This document shows positions 1 to 10,004 of a stretch of DNA of 32,508 nt, one piece after another. Location: the NCBI GenBank assembly GCA_937926215.1, contig CALEYA010000038.1:1-32508 (forward strand). Direction: 5' to 3'. This stretch comes from an uncultured Croceitalea sp. (GTDB lineage Bacteria > Bacteroidota > Bacteroidia > Flavobacteriales > Flavobacteriaceae). The translations under genes and the position numbers were made by a program. The notes under the pieces are model-generated. The model was not told the DNA's origin. It was given only the letters and a program-made list of their open reading frames with translations, and did not search any database. Each line of letters opens with the position of its first letter. Positions within the stretch are counted from its first letter, which is position 1.

Positions 1-1
1 C

Positions 2-1384
2 TTGGTATTCAATATCCTGTTGATTTTTGGGGTATTGACCAGCTTAGGGGCTGTGCTTACATTACCCGGTATTGCAGGTATTGTTTTGACCATTGGTATG
101 TCGGTAGATGCCAACGTACTTATTTTTGAACGGATCAAAGAAGAATTGGATAGGGGTAAAGGCAAGGCGCAGGCCATTGCAGACGGATTTAGCAATGCAC
201 TATCTTCCATTTTGGATGCGAACATCACTACGGGTCTTACGGCTATTATCCTATTTATTTTTGGATCCGGACCTATCAAAGGATTTGCGACTACCTTATT
301 GATTGGTATCGTGACCTCCTTGTTTACCGCTATATTTATCACCAGATTGTTGGTCGATTGGTACATTTCTAAAAAAGGAAGGGACTTGCAATTCTCTACG
401 GCAGCTACAAAAAAGTTGTTCAAGAACATAAATATTGACTTTTTAGGCAAGCGTAAAATTGCCTATATCGTTTCCTTCATTTTGGTAGCGGTAGGTGTAT
501 TTTCTTTGGCAACCAAAGGATTGCAACAAGGCGTTGATTTTGTCGGTGGACGTTCTTATCAAGTGCGTTTTGAAAAAGCGGTCAATCCGTCTGAAATTGC
601 TTCGGAACTGAACACCGTGTTCGGAAGCGGAACCAATGTAAAGACTTTTGGTGATGCCAACCAGATCAAGATAACAACACCGTACAAAGTAGATGTTGAA
701 GGAATTGAAGTAGATGCCGAAATTCAAAATAAACTATACACTTCGTTGCAGAAATATTTGCCGGATGGCACCAGCTTTAACGACTTTACCGTTGGGGCGT
801 CAGAAAAAGCTATTGGTATTATGCAGTCCGTTAAAGTAGGACCTACCATTGCGGATGATATCAAAAAGAATGCATTCTTAGCTATTATTGGCTCATTGGC
901 CGTGGTATTCCTATACATTCTATTGCGTTTTAGAAGATGGCAGTTCTCGCTTGGGGCGGTAACCGCTGTTTTCCATGATGTATTGATCGTTCTGGGTATC
1001 TTTTCTTTGACAAGTGCCATTATGCCTTTTAGCATGGAAATCGATCAAGCGTTCATCGCGGCAATTCTAACCGTTATTGGATATTCCCTAAATGATACCG
1101 TAGTCGTTTTTGACCGTATCAGGGAGGTCGTCAACCTTAAAGGGTGGAAAAACGGCGCGCATATCAACGAAGCATTGAACAGTACGTTAAGCCGTACGTT
1201 AAATACCTCTTTAACTACCTTGATCGTGCTTTTGGCCATCTTTGTTTTTGGAGGGGAAAGCCTTAGGGGCTTTATGTTCGCAATGATTATCGGTGTTATC
1301 GTAGGTACCTACTCATCGGTATTTATAGCGACTCCTATTATGTTTGATGCCCTAAAAAAGAAAATTACCTCGGGTAAGGAATAG
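2..1384 (+). CDS. secDF: Protein translocase SecDF fusion, 3' part (5' end outside window)
   Basis: Accessory subunit of the Sec translocon that uses the proton gradient to pull exported proteins across the inner membrane. The visible 460 residues hold the last part of SecD (helices with the [13 protein letters not shown] motif near residues 36-48) followed without a break by SecF (VDFVGG near 178-183, then [14 protein letters not shown] near 363-376). The acidic and Arg residues of the two related motifs are intact, so both halves look functional. SecD and SecF are separate in Escherichia coli but fused in Bacteroidota, where the whole protein is about 1000 residues, so roughly half is missing upstream. 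The apparent TTG start at base 2 is only the window edge, not a real start. A strong terminator follows 27 bases after the stop. Confidence 0.95.
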   Translation: MVFNILLIFGVLTSLGAVLTLPGIAGIVLTIGMSVDANVLIFERIKEELDRGKGKAQAIADGFSNALSSILDANITTGLTAIILFIFGSGPIKGFATTLLIGIVTSLFTAIFITRLLVDWYISKKGRDLQFSTAATKKLFKNINIDFLGKRKIAYIVSFILVAVGVFSLATKGLQQGVDFVGGRSYQVRFEKAVNPSEIASELNTVFGSGTNVKTFGDANQIKITTPYKVDVEGIEVDAEIQNKLYTSLQKYLPDGTSFNDFTVGASEKAIGIMQSVKVGPTIADDIKKNAFLAIIGSLAVVFLYILLRFRRWQFSLGAVTAVFHDVLIVLGIFSLTSAIMPFSMEIDQAFIAAILTVIGYSLNDTVVVFDRIREVVNLKGWKNGAHINEALNSTLSRTLNTSLTTLIVLLAIFVFGGESLRGFMFAMIIGVIVGTYSSVFIATPIMFDALKKKITSGKE

Positions 1385-1410
1385 ATTACCCAACTAACTC
1401 AAATAGTAGA

Positions 1411-1437
1411 AGCCCTTCAGCAATGAGGGGCTTTTTT
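1411..1437 (+). terminator. Rho-independent terminator of secDF
   Basis: A 9-bp stem (AGCCCTTCA with TGAGGGGCT, one G-T pair) closes a GCAA tetraloop and runs into six to seven T. GNRA loops such as GCAA are especially stable. It lies between the secDF stop and the convergent DinB-like gene. Confidence 0.9.
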
Positions 1438-1459
1438 AGTATATCAATAAAACGGGGCT

Positions 1460-1990
1460 TTACGTCTTAAGATTTTTTAAAATTTGTTGATCATGGTGTT
1501 TGACATGGTAAGCCGTAAAATATAAGATTTCGCGTAGCGTCAACTTCCCCATAAGTGGATGCGGGAGTATTTGGGTTTCTAAGTGATGATCGTTATAATT
1601 AAGCATATTATGGATAAGCTTTTCTATCAATGTTTCAAGAAAATCCAGTTTAGCCTTTTTGTCTTTTAGGGAAATTCTTGCGGGATCAAATTTTTCCGGT
1701 AGCACATAGTTTTGATTTTCCTTTAAAACCAACAGATAATGCGTAACGAGTTCGTCGTAGTCTTTGTTTGTTCGATTGGTGGTCCCAAACTTTGCTTCGA
1801 GCACTGTCTTAGGGAGTTCAAATGCTTTTTGAACCGGGATTACCGATTGAATAATATGTTCTAATTGCTGACCGGCCGTCCATTTTTGGTTAGGACTTCT
1901 AAGAAAATCATCATCGGAAAGTCCATTGATTTTAGTGATAAACTCTCGATAGCTTTTTTCAATACGTACTGCTAATTCTTGTTTTGTCAT
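1460..1990 (-). CDS. DinB-like four-helix metal-binding protein
   Basis: A 176-residue protein of the DinB/YfiT superfamily, small four-helix bundles that usually bind a divalent metal through three histidines; some members are thiol-dependent S-transferases, most are uncharacterised. The pattern fits: an early GQQLEH motif (His45) and a late YHVKHH motif (His162, His165/166) near the C-terminus, in a mostly helical sequence with no signal peptide. It is probably cytoplasmic. The start lies 2 bases after the stop of the ABC ATPase gene, so the two are very likely co-transcribed and perhaps translationally coupled. The substrate cannot be told from sequence. The name DinB is historical and does not imply the DNA polymerase. 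Confidence 0.8.
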   Translation of the reverse strand: MTKQELAVRIEKSYREFITKINGLSDDDFLRSPNQKWTAGQQLEHIIQSVIPVQKAFELPKTVLEAKFGTTNRTNKDYDELVTHYLLVLKENQNYVLPEKFDPARISLKDKKAKLDFLETLIEKLIHNMLNYNDHHLETQILPHPLMGKLTLREILYFTAYHVKHHDQQILKNLKT

Positions 1991-1992
1991 TA

Positions 1993-3237
1993 TTAAATGT
2001 AAACAATTTTACCTATTGATCCCTTAGCGGTCATGGTAAGTTGATACCTGAAATTAGGAGATAGGCCGTTTTCTTCCCGATGCGAAACATAGATGATTGC
2101 CGTGTGGGTTTCCCGGGCCATTTTATTCACCAATTGCACAAGGGAACGGGCGTTGCTATCGTCCAGACCTACCGTGGGTTCGTCCAAGATGAGTAATGGT
2201 GGATGTTTGATCATGGCCCGGGCGGTCATTAGCATGCGTTTTTCCCCTTCCGAGATTTCGCGGAAAGCCGTTTCCCCCTTTTGGGATAGCCCAAGGAGTT
2301 CCAACCAAGAATGCGCCAACTGTAGTTCCGTTTCCGAGGGTTTTACATAAAGTCCGACGGAATCGTGCAAGCCGGAAATAAGCATTTGTACCAAGTTTTG
2401 CCTACCATTAAAACCCCTAATCATGGATGGGGTAAAGTAGCCCATGTTTTTCTTAAGGTCCCAAACACTTTCACCACTTCCTTTTTTGATGCCGAACAAG
2501 GTTAAATCCTGCCCGTAACCTTTGTGGCTTTCCCCCGTAACCATTTTAAGTAATGTTGATTTACCACTGCCATTGGGGCCCATCAAATGCCAAAAATCGC
2601 CTTGCTGTATCATCCAGGAGATGTCTTTTAATATGGGTTTACCATAAAAACTAACGGATACTCCCTGGAGGGCAACCAAGATGGGGTCCGTCACTAGTAT
2701 AGGCTTAAGGGCTTTTGGTATGTCATTGGCGAAGGCTTCGCCAGAGGTATGGGCTTCGCGCTTAAAATCCTCAAAAGACTTGCAAGGAACCAAGGTTCCG
2801 GATTGTAAGTGAAAATAAGAACATGGAATGGGTAAAACATCCGAAGTCCTACTGATACATTGGATCAGGCTAACTTTTTTTGCCAGTTGGGTCAGGTGTT
2901 CCTTAAGGTTTTTGGCGGATGCTACATCCAGATTATCGTATGGATTGACCACAATAAGATACTCCGGATGTTGGGAGAGCAAATGCTCCAACAAGGCCTT
3001 TTTCTGTTCCCCACTGCTAAAAGACCGCAACGGTTGGGCGGTAGCGGATGTCAAGGTTTTGATACCATGGCGTTCTTCCTTTTCAATAAAACGATTGAGT
3101 TCCGCACTCGAAAAGACCGCTCCTTTTTTATGCCGTACGTGTGGGAACAGGGATGAAAAATCCCCGGACAGAATTCGGGTTAGTAGCGGTGATACTTTGT
3201 CTTGGTTGGTCGTTTTAATGGCATAATGTGCGTTCAC
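1993..3237 (-). CDS. Double ABC ATPase, ModF/PhrA-like, first half degenerate
   Basis: A soluble protein of 414 residues with two ABC-type halves and no membrane segment. The C-terminal half is complete: Walker A GPNGSGKST (220-228), signature SEGEKR (329-334), Walker B LLILDEP (348-354) and switch His386. The N-terminal half keeps a signature-like FSSGEQKK (73-80) and a Walker-B-like YLIVVNPYDNLD (93-104), where Asn-Pro replaces Asp-Glu, but it starts too late to have a Walker A. It can therefore hardly hydrolyse ATP on its own. The family resembles ModF/PhrA of E. coli, named for molybdate but of unclear role. No permease is nearby, so this is unlikely to be a transporter subunit. It lies 66 bases after the GNAT gene and 2 bases before the DinB-like gene. 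Confidence 0.85.
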   Translation of the reverse strand: MNAHYAIKTTNQDKVSPLLTRILSGDFSSLFPHVRHKKGAVFSSAELNRFIEKEERHGIKTLTSATAQPLRSFSSGEQKKALLEHLLSQHPEYLIVVNPYDNLDVASAKNLKEHLTQLAKKVSLIQCISRTSDVLPIPCSYFHLQSGTLVPCKSFEDFKREAHTSGEAFANDIPKALKPILVTDPILVALQGVSVSFYGKPILKDISWMIQQGDFWHLMGPNGSGKSTLLKMVTGESHKGYGQDLTLFGIKKGSGESVWDLKKNMGYFTPSMIRGFNGRQNLVQMLISGLHDSVGLYVKPSETELQLAHSWLELLGLSQKGETAFREISEGEKRMLMTARAMIKHPPLLILDEPTVGLDDSNARSLVQLVNKMARETHTAIIYVSHREENGLSPNFRYQLTMTAKGSIGKIVYI

Positions 3238-3303
3238 TGTGGTAATTTACATAATCCAAATCAAAACCGTTTTTGAGAGCTTACGCTTTTACCAAAAATC
3301 CGA

Positions 3304-3837
3304 CTACAAAGATTGCGGGGCGGCTATGCTATAAATATAAACCGGATTGTCCTTATAGATGGTCTGCTTGGTTTTATGCATCCCATTTTTAAGGGCCACT
3401 TTTTGCGAAGCGACATTGTTGATATGTATGATAGATATCAGTGAGGATGCCAGTCGCCTTTCAAAGGCATAATTTTTACAGGCCTTGGCCGCTTCTATAG
3501 CAAAACCTTGTTGCCTGTATTTGGTCAATATGGAATAGCCAATTTCCAATTCTTGTTGTTCGTCTACCGTTTGGATAAGCAGCCCACAAAGTCCGACCAT
3601 TTCTTGGGATTCCTTAAAAATAAGGGCATTCATACCACCGAGCTGTTTTTCATAACGCTCAAAGATGCGGTCAAACTGTTCTTGGCAAGCCCGTTTCGGC
3701 TCTATTGGGATACCGTTCCAATGTCGGGTAGATTCTGGGTCGTGGTAAAAAGGCAGCCACGCTTCAAAATCGGACGGCAGCACTTTTCTAAAGTAAAGGC
3801 GTTCACTTTCTTGCTGCTCAAGTAGGTACTTCGTCAT
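3304..3837 (-). CDS. GNAT family N-acetyltransferase, RimJ/RimL type
   Basis: A 177-residue acetyl-CoA-dependent acetyltransferase of the GNAT fold. Visible family marks are the early RLYFRKVLPSDFEAW segment (13-27), the acetyl-CoA pyrophosphate loop RQQGFA (108-113) following the strand ELEIGYSIL, and the late NVASQKVALKNGM segment (141-153), which matches the N..S..V..K.G motif of the RimJ/RimL group. Members acetylate ribosomal-protein N-termini, other proteins or small amines; which applies here cannot be decided. The ATG lies 3 bases after the stop of the DUF192 lipoprotein gene, so it belongs to the lgt operon. Confidence 0.88.
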   Translation of the reverse strand: MTKYLLEQQESERLYFRKVLPSDFEAWLPFYHDPESTRHWNGIPIEPKRACQEQFDRIFERYEKQLGGMNALIFKESQEMVGLCGLLIQTVDEQQELEIGYSILTKYRQQGFAIEAAKACKNYAFERRLASSLISIIHINNVASQKVALKNGMHKTKQTIYKDNPVYIYSIAAPQSL

Positions 3838-3840
3838 GGG

Positions 3841-4323
3841 TCATCGGGTATAGGAAATGCTATCGCCAACCTCCAACAGCCATTTTTCGGCAAGACCGGC
3901 ATTTACCTCCAGCACATATTTTACAGGTACTTGTGAAGACAGACCAGCTTCATTTAAGGGCTGGGCATTTTCTTGAAAACTGGCAATCTTAAGATTCTCG
4001 TCAATGAAAATGATATCCAAAGGTATTTTGGTATTTTTCATATAGAAGGAATGCATGGCAACGTCCGGGAAAATAAAGAGCATGCCTTGTTTTTCTTCCA
4101 TGGACGTTCGGTACATTAACCCCGTTTGGGTTTCGTAATCGGTTTCCGCTATTTCAATATCCAATGCGGAGAGCAGGGAGTCTTTTTTAAAAATGCGGAG
4201 TTCACCCTCTTTTGTGAAACTAACGGCTTCCGTTTTAATTTCTTTCTTTGCTTGGTCTTTACAAGCGACAAAAAATAGGAGGAAAAAAATGAATAACAAA
4301 TACTTCATATCGGTATACTTCAT
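3841..4323 (-). CDS. DUF192 lipoprotein
   Basis: A 160-residue exported DUF192 protein. The domain is clear: QTGLMYR (about 67-73), GMLFIFP, FYMKNTKIPLDIIFID and YVLEVNAG, in the usual order. Its function is unknown. The N-terminus is a lipoprotein signal peptide ending in VAC with Cys21, followed by KDQ, which resembles the charged export tag that sends Bacteroidota lipoproteins to the surface. Met6 (base 4308) is an equally good start, giving a compact MKYLLF signal peptide; I kept the first ATG because it lies 3 bases after the lgt stop. Being next to lgt, the enzyme that lipidates such proteins, is notable but may be chance. Confidence 0.88.
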   Translation of the reverse strand: MKYTDMKYLLFIFFLLFFVACKDQAKKEIKTEAVSFTKEGELRIFKKDSLLSALDIEIAETDYETQTGLMYRTSMEEKQGMLFIFPDVAMHSFYMKNTKIPLDIIFIDENLKIASFQENAQPLNEAGLSSQVPVKYVLEVNAGLAEKWLLEVGDSISYTR

Positions 4324-4326
4324 TGC

Positions 4327-5262
4327 TTATTGTCTGCTGCCGACCGGTCTAAACATAAAATAAAGCCCTACTAGGATCATTGGAATGCTTAACCACTGTC
4401 CGGTAGTGAAGGTGCCCCAGGTTTCTTCAAAACCACCCTGACTTTTCTTAAAATATTCCACTACAAAACGTGCGGTCCAAAGGCCGACCATAAAGAGCCC
4501 GAATAAAAAGCCGGATTTTTCGCTTTTACTGGTTTTCCAATAGGTAAACCACATGGCGGCAAATAAAATAAGGTAGAGGAAAGCTTCATACAATTGCGCC
4601 GGATGGCGGTATGGGATACTTTCCAGAATTCCTGAAAATTCCGGTTTGTTTTCAATAGCCTTATACGCGGCACTTGCGGTTTTTTCTTTGGTGAGCTGCA
4701 TGGCCTTATAGGCGGGCATATCGTCTGAATCGCGAATAAAGCGTGTTGCCAAGGCAAATGATTTATCCACGACATTCCCGTTGATTTCAGAATTGAAAAA
4801 GTTCCCTAAACGAACAAAAGCTGCCCCAATAGCGCAGGTTATGGTGACCCTGTCCAAAACCCATAAAAATTTCATGTCCTTAAACTTTCTGGAAAAAAAG
4901 TATAACGCAATAATGGCGGCAATGGCAGCGCCATGGCTTGCCAAGCCAGTAAAACCGGTGAACTCAAATTTAGGAACGGTTTTTATGGGGAGTAAAATGG
5001 ATAAGGGGTCAGAGGAGAGCAATTCAGGTTGGTAAAACAACACATGCCCCAATCGTGCACCCAACATAATGGATATGACGGCATATAGAAATAAGGAATC
5101 CAATTTTTCCAAGGGCTTATTTTCCTTTTTGAAAATCGTTTTCATGATTTGGAAACCGACCAAAAACGCTATTATCCAAAGGAGATTATAATACTTGATT
5201 TGGGCAAAGCCTATCTTGAATATGGTGTCATCCGGATTCCAATTGAAACCTAAAAAGTACAT
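4327..5262 (-). CDS. lgt: Prolipoprotein diacylglyceryl transferase
   Basis: Inner-membrane enzyme that moves diacylglycerol from phosphatidylglycerol to the lipobox cysteine of prolipoproteins, the first step of lipoprotein maturation. The 311-residue sequence has about seven membrane helices and the family motifs: LGARLGHVLFY (67-77), GLASHG with His110, the signature FVRLGNFFNSE (149-159; Arg151), RHPAQLYEA (219-227) and ARFVVEYFK (264-272; Arg265). These correspond to the essential His and Arg residues known in the E. coli enzyme. The stretch from about 165 to 215 is a loop longer than in E. coli, as is common in Bacteroidota. It is the first gene of a five-gene cluster and serves the many lipoproteins in this window. 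Confidence 0.96.
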   Translation of the reverse strand: MYFLGFNWNPDDTIFKIGFAQIKYYNLLWIIAFLVGFQIMKTIFKKENKPLEKLDSLFLYAVISIMLGARLGHVLFYQPELLSSDPLSILLPIKTVPKFEFTGFTGLASHGAAIAAIIALYFFSRKFKDMKFLWVLDRVTITCAIGAAFVRLGNFFNSEINGNVVDKSFALATRFIRDSDDMPAYKAMQLTKEKTASAAYKAIENKPEFSGILESIPYRHPAQLYEAFLYLILFAAMWFTYWKTSKSEKSGFLFGLFMVGLWTARFVVEYFKKSQGGFEETWGTFTTGQWLSIPMILVGLYFMFRPVGSRQ

Positions 5263-5493
5263 ATGGGTTTGTTTTGGGCTAAGATAGGTATTTACCTAAA
5301 AGGGTATGGGCAATAAGAATCAGATTTTTATGGATTTAGTTTGGAAGCAAGAGACAAGAGACAAGAAAATTACAGAGAATGTTGTTTGCTAGGGTTTAAA
5401 GATTTTTTTAACATCAAACATCAAACGAGATTAGAATACTAAATACCCGGCACCATCTTTTGTTTGAACTTGATTCTTGGATTTGGACTTTAC
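5263..5493. other. Intergenic region between yidD and lgt
   Basis: About 230 bases with no gene that I can support. On the minus strand there is a TATCTTAG (5279-5286), one base off the Bacteroidota -7 consensus TAnnTTTG, 17 bases before the lgt ATG, with a TTG 24 bases further upstream (5311-5313); this could be a weak lgt promoter. An imperfect tandem AGAGACA repeat lies near 5349-5366. No clear terminator for yidD is visible. Confidence 0.4.
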
Positions 5494-5715
5494 CTACGGA
5501 ACGGGGTCGTAACCACTGCCTCCCCAAGGATTGCAACTAAAAATTCTCTTTATGGACAACCATCCCCCTTTAAAAAGCCCGTGTTTTTTTAGGGCTTGCA
5601 GTGTATATGTGGAACAGGTAGGGGAATAACGGCAGGTTGCAGGTGTTAAGGGAGAAATCACGACTTGATATGCCCTAACCAGAAAAACAAATGGGGTTAT
5701 CAAGATTTTCTTCAT
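5494..5715 (-). CDS. yidD: Membrane protein insertion efficiency factor YidD
   Basis: A small 73-residue protein that helps YidC insert inner-membrane proteins. The sequence is typical of the family from end to end: a hydrophobic amphipathic start (residues 1-20), then [18 protein letters not shown] (20-37), [18 protein letters not shown], and the tail [13 protein letters not shown]. The conserved cysteines of CRYSPTC and SCNPW are present. It lies 61 bases downstream of cysS on the same strand. In many bacteria yidD sits with rpmH, rnpA and yidC; here it does not. Confidence 0.96.
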   Translation of the reverse strand: MKKILITPFVFLVRAYQVVISPLTPATCRYSPTCSTYTLQALKKHGLFKGGWLSIKRIFSCNPWGGSGYDPVP

Positions 5716-5776
5716 GACACTTTTGTATTTGCACCTCCAAAAGATATCCTGAGGAAGTTTGCGATGATGTGTTTGC

Positions 5777-7257
<1,481 letters not shown>

Positions 7258-7258
<1 letters not shown>

Positions 7259-7938
7259 TAGAACTCGGTATCTAGATTGATGTATTCCAAAAACTCACGT
7301 CGCGTAGCTTCCTCTTTGAATTTACCGCCGTATTCCGCCGTAACGGTACTGCTTTCAATATCACGAATGCCCCTGGAGTTTACGCAAAGGTGTTTGGCGT
7401 CTATAACACATGCCACGTCCTCGGTGCCTAAAACTTGCTGTAATTCTTTGACAATTTGAATGTTAAGGCGTTCCTGTACTTGTGGGCGTTTTGCAAAATA
7501 ATCCACTATTCGGTTCATTTTGGAGAGTCCTACCACGGTGCCGTTGGAAATATAAGCCACATGGGCTCTCCCTACGATAGGGAGCAGATGGTGCTCACAG
7601 GTGGAATACAGGGTTATGTTTTTCTCCACCAGCATTTCGCCGTATTTGTATTTGTTGTCAAAAGTGGAAGATTTTGGTTTCCGATCCGGATGTAGTCCTC
7701 CAAACACCTCTTTTACGAACATTTTTGCTACGCGTTTTGGTGTGCCCATCAAACTGTCATCCTCTAAATCCAGACCCAAAGTGAGCATAATTTCACGCAC
7801 ATTGGTCTCTATGCGACCGATTTTTTCATCATCTGTCAATACAAAGGCATCTTTTCGCAAAGGCGTGTCCTGAGCTGAGGCTACATGGCCGTCACCACGC
7901 TCCTCATACTGTTCTTCCAAAGTTTTTTTTACTTCCAT
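7258..7938 (-). CDS. folE: GTP cyclohydrolase I
   Basis: Converts GTP to dihydroneopterin triphosphate, the first step of tetrahydrofolate synthesis. The 226-residue protein has zinc ligands Cys114 and His117 (in CEHHLLP) and Cys185 (in KHLCV), the VVGLSKMNR motif (135-143) and RPQVQERL (151-158), all hallmarks of the type I enzyme. The first 25 or so residues are a variable charged extension. It begins a minus-strand operon with cysS. A TATCTTTG box 20 bases upstream fits a short-leader promoter. A second folate gene, folP, lies 19 kb away in the window and is not linked. Confidence 0.97.
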
Positions 7939-7958
7939 TAAAGGCTAAATACAATTGG

Positions 7959-7966
7959 CAAAGATA
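7959..7966 (-). promoter_or_regulatory. Predicted -7 box of the folE promoter
   Basis: On the minus strand this reads TATCTTTG, an exact match to the Bacteroidota -7 consensus TAnnTTTG, followed by CC. It would start transcription about 14 bases before the folE ATG. No good TTG is visible at the -33 position. Confidence 0.55.
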
Positions 7967-8019
7967 TACATTAATGCCTTATTTAACATCGCCGTACGGG
8001 GCTTTGACAACATAAATTC

Positions 8020-8048
8020 TTGTTAAGGAAAAAGTAAGCTTAGTTTTG
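8020..8048 (+). promoter_or_regulatory. Predicted promoter of the first T9SS surface protein
   Basis: TTG (8020-8022), 18 bases, then TAGTTTTG (8041-8048), matching both parts of the Bacteroidota housekeeping promoter. The ATG follows 26 bases after the -7 box, a normal leader length. Confidence 0.6.
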
Positions 8049-8074
8049 GGGTTCCCAAATTAATTGACCTACAG

Positions 8075-9874
8075 ATGAAGTTGTTAAGACCTTTGTTAAT
8101 TGTAAGTTTATTCTTATCAATTTGTACTTTCGGACAAGTATCTCCAGACTGTGCTACGGCTATTCCTATCTGTTCCAATACACCCATCAATGGTGGCACC
8201 AATGGTTTTGCCGCCGAAGATTTTAATGGTGCCGCGGAATCCGGTTGTTTGGAACGTACGACATCCGGGTCTATAGAATCCAACTCCGCGTGGTATCGGT
8301 TCAGGACCAATGCCTCCGGTGAGTTAGGCTTTAATATTGGGCACAATAGCGGAGAGGATTGGGACTTTGCCTTATACTTAGCAACGGATTGTACCGTTTT
8401 AGGAGATCCCATACGATGTAACTTTTTTGATAATGATGATGAAAGTAGGTTTATAGGCCTTGGTGAAGACCCCACGGGCGATAGTGCCAATGTACAATAT
8501 GAGGATTATATTATGGTAGAACCCGGCCAGGATTACTACCTCTTTATCAATAATTTCAGCAACGTAAATTCCGGTTTTTCCATTCAGTTTTCTGGACAAC
8601 TTTTTGTGGATAACCCCAATGATGCCTTGGATTGCTCCATTATAAGCAATCTTTTGGGAGCCCCTATTGCAGCCTGTTCCAACACCCCGGTGGTTTTGGA
8701 TGCCACAACGACCACTGCCCTTTCTTACCGATGGTTTCAAGATATCGGTAGTGGATTTGTAGAGCTTATGGGGGAGGTTTTAGAAACCTTGACGGTTACC
8801 GAAGATGCCATATATCGTGTGGAGGTCGTTACCGGTACTGGCAATATAATAAGTGATGTGCAGGTCGCTTTTTCAGAAGCGCCAATGTCTTTTCCGGTTG
8901 AGGATGAGTCTTTTTGTCAAAGTTTGCTAGGCTATAATTTTGAAAGAAAAAGCGAGGAGGTCATCGGCGCCCAAGACCCAGAGACCGTTTTAGTGAATTA
9001 CTTTGTAACGCAACAAGATGCCGATTTAAATACCAATCCCTTACCGGAAGGCTATATTCCACCTATTGGAGATCAAAGACTTTACATACGGGTTAGCTCA
9101 GCAGACAATCCGGAATGTTTTGACGCCTCTCAAAACTTTTTATTGACGACCATAGCACCACCGGAATTAGGGGAGGATGATGAAATACGTTTATGCGATG
9201 GGGAGCTAAGTGTGCTCATTGGTGAAGAGACTGCCAATCCGGAATATACCTATTCATGGAGTACCGGAGAGATCACCCCGGCCATTACCGTTACGGAGGA
9301 AGGCACCTATGTCTTGACAGCTAGGACCATGGTGAACAATACCTTTTGTGTGCGTACAAGAACTTTTACGGTGATAGAATCTGCTGTTCCCGTAATATCA
9401 GGAGTGGAAATTGCCGATTTTAGTTATAGCAATACGGTGCGGGTGCGGACCAATGTAGTCGGGGATTTTGAATACCGATTGGATGATGGAGCGTATCAAG
9501 AAAGTCCGGTTTTTGAAGGAGTGCTGCCCGGCAACCATGTGGTTTATATGCGTGATATTAATGGTTGTGGTGTGGACACACAGGATATTGCCGTGGTAGG
9601 CTATATTCCGTTCTTTACCCCAAACGGTGACGGTGTTAATGAAGACTGGCATTTATTGGGCTTGGAGTTTTTAGAGGACCCGCAAGTCAACATATTTGAT
9701 AGGTTTGGAAAACTGATCGTACAATTAACGGAGGAATCCGATGGTTGGGATGGAACCTATAATGGCGTGCAATTACCCGGAACCGATTATTGGTTTAAGC
9801 TTAGCTTTTTAGACGAAAATGGTACTAGGGTAGAAGCACAATTTCTTCAAAATAATTTTTCTTTACGACGATAA
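8075..9874 (+). CDS. T9SS type B sorted surface protein (gliding motility-associated C-terminal domain)
   Basis: A 599-residue secreted protein. Residues 1-20 are a Sec signal peptide ending in CTFGQ. Residues 22-175 form a beta-rich domain starting SPDCATAIPIC and holding several cysteines; the middle (about 190-505) is a chain of beta-sandwich, immunoglobulin-like segments. Residues 510-599 are the CHU_C/gliding-motility C-terminal domain (TIGR04131 type): FFTPNGDGVNEDW, VNIFDRFGKLI, GWDGTYNG, LPGTDYWFKL. This domain sends the protein through the type IX secretion system by the type B route, usually with a PorP/SprF-like partner, none of which is in the window. The cargo part has no catalytic motif that I recognise; a structural or adhesive role is likely. 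The next gene is a paralog. Confidence 0.9.
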   Translation: MKLLRPLLIVSLFLSICTFGQVSPDCATAIPICSNTPINGGTNGFAAEDFNGAAESGCLERTTSGSIESNSAWYRFRTNASGELGFNIGHNSGEDWDFALYLATDCTVLGDPIRCNFFDNDDESRFIGLGEDPTGDSANVQYEDYIMVEPGQDYYLFINNFSNVNSGFSIQFSGQLFVDNPNDALDCSIISNLLGAPIAACSNTPVVLDATTTTALSYRWFQDIGSGFVELMGEVLETLTVTEDAIYRVEVVTGTGNIISDVQVAFSEAPMSFPVEDESFCQSLLGYNFERKSEEVIGAQDPETVLVNYFVTQQDADLNTNPLPEGYIPPIGDQRLYIRVSSADNPECFDASQNFLLTTIAPPELGEDDEIRLCDGELSVLIGEETANPEYTYSWSTGEITPAITVTEEGTYVLTARTMVNNTFCVRTRTFTVIESAVPVISGVEIADFSYSNTVRVRTNVVGDFEYRLDDGAYQESPVFEGVLPGNHVVYMRDINGCGVDTQDIAVVGYIPFFTPNGDGVNEDWHLLGLEFLEDPQVNIFDRFGKLIVQLTEESDGWDGTYNGVQLPGTDYWFKLSFLDENGTRVEAQFLQNNFSLRR

Positions 9875-10004
9875 TCTGATGTACGCAGTACTATTTGATA
9901 TTGCAGTTCATCGATTAAATGTAAATTTTTTCGGTGAACGTATACTAAATACGAATGTTATGTAGTTATTAGGGTGTGAAAATGTAAGAATAGCCCCAAA
10001 TTCT

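Noticed and set aside
5346-5368. AGAGACA tandem repeat before lgt
   Set aside because: Only about two and a half short imperfect units in A-rich spacer sequence; too short to be a CRISPR or regulatory array.
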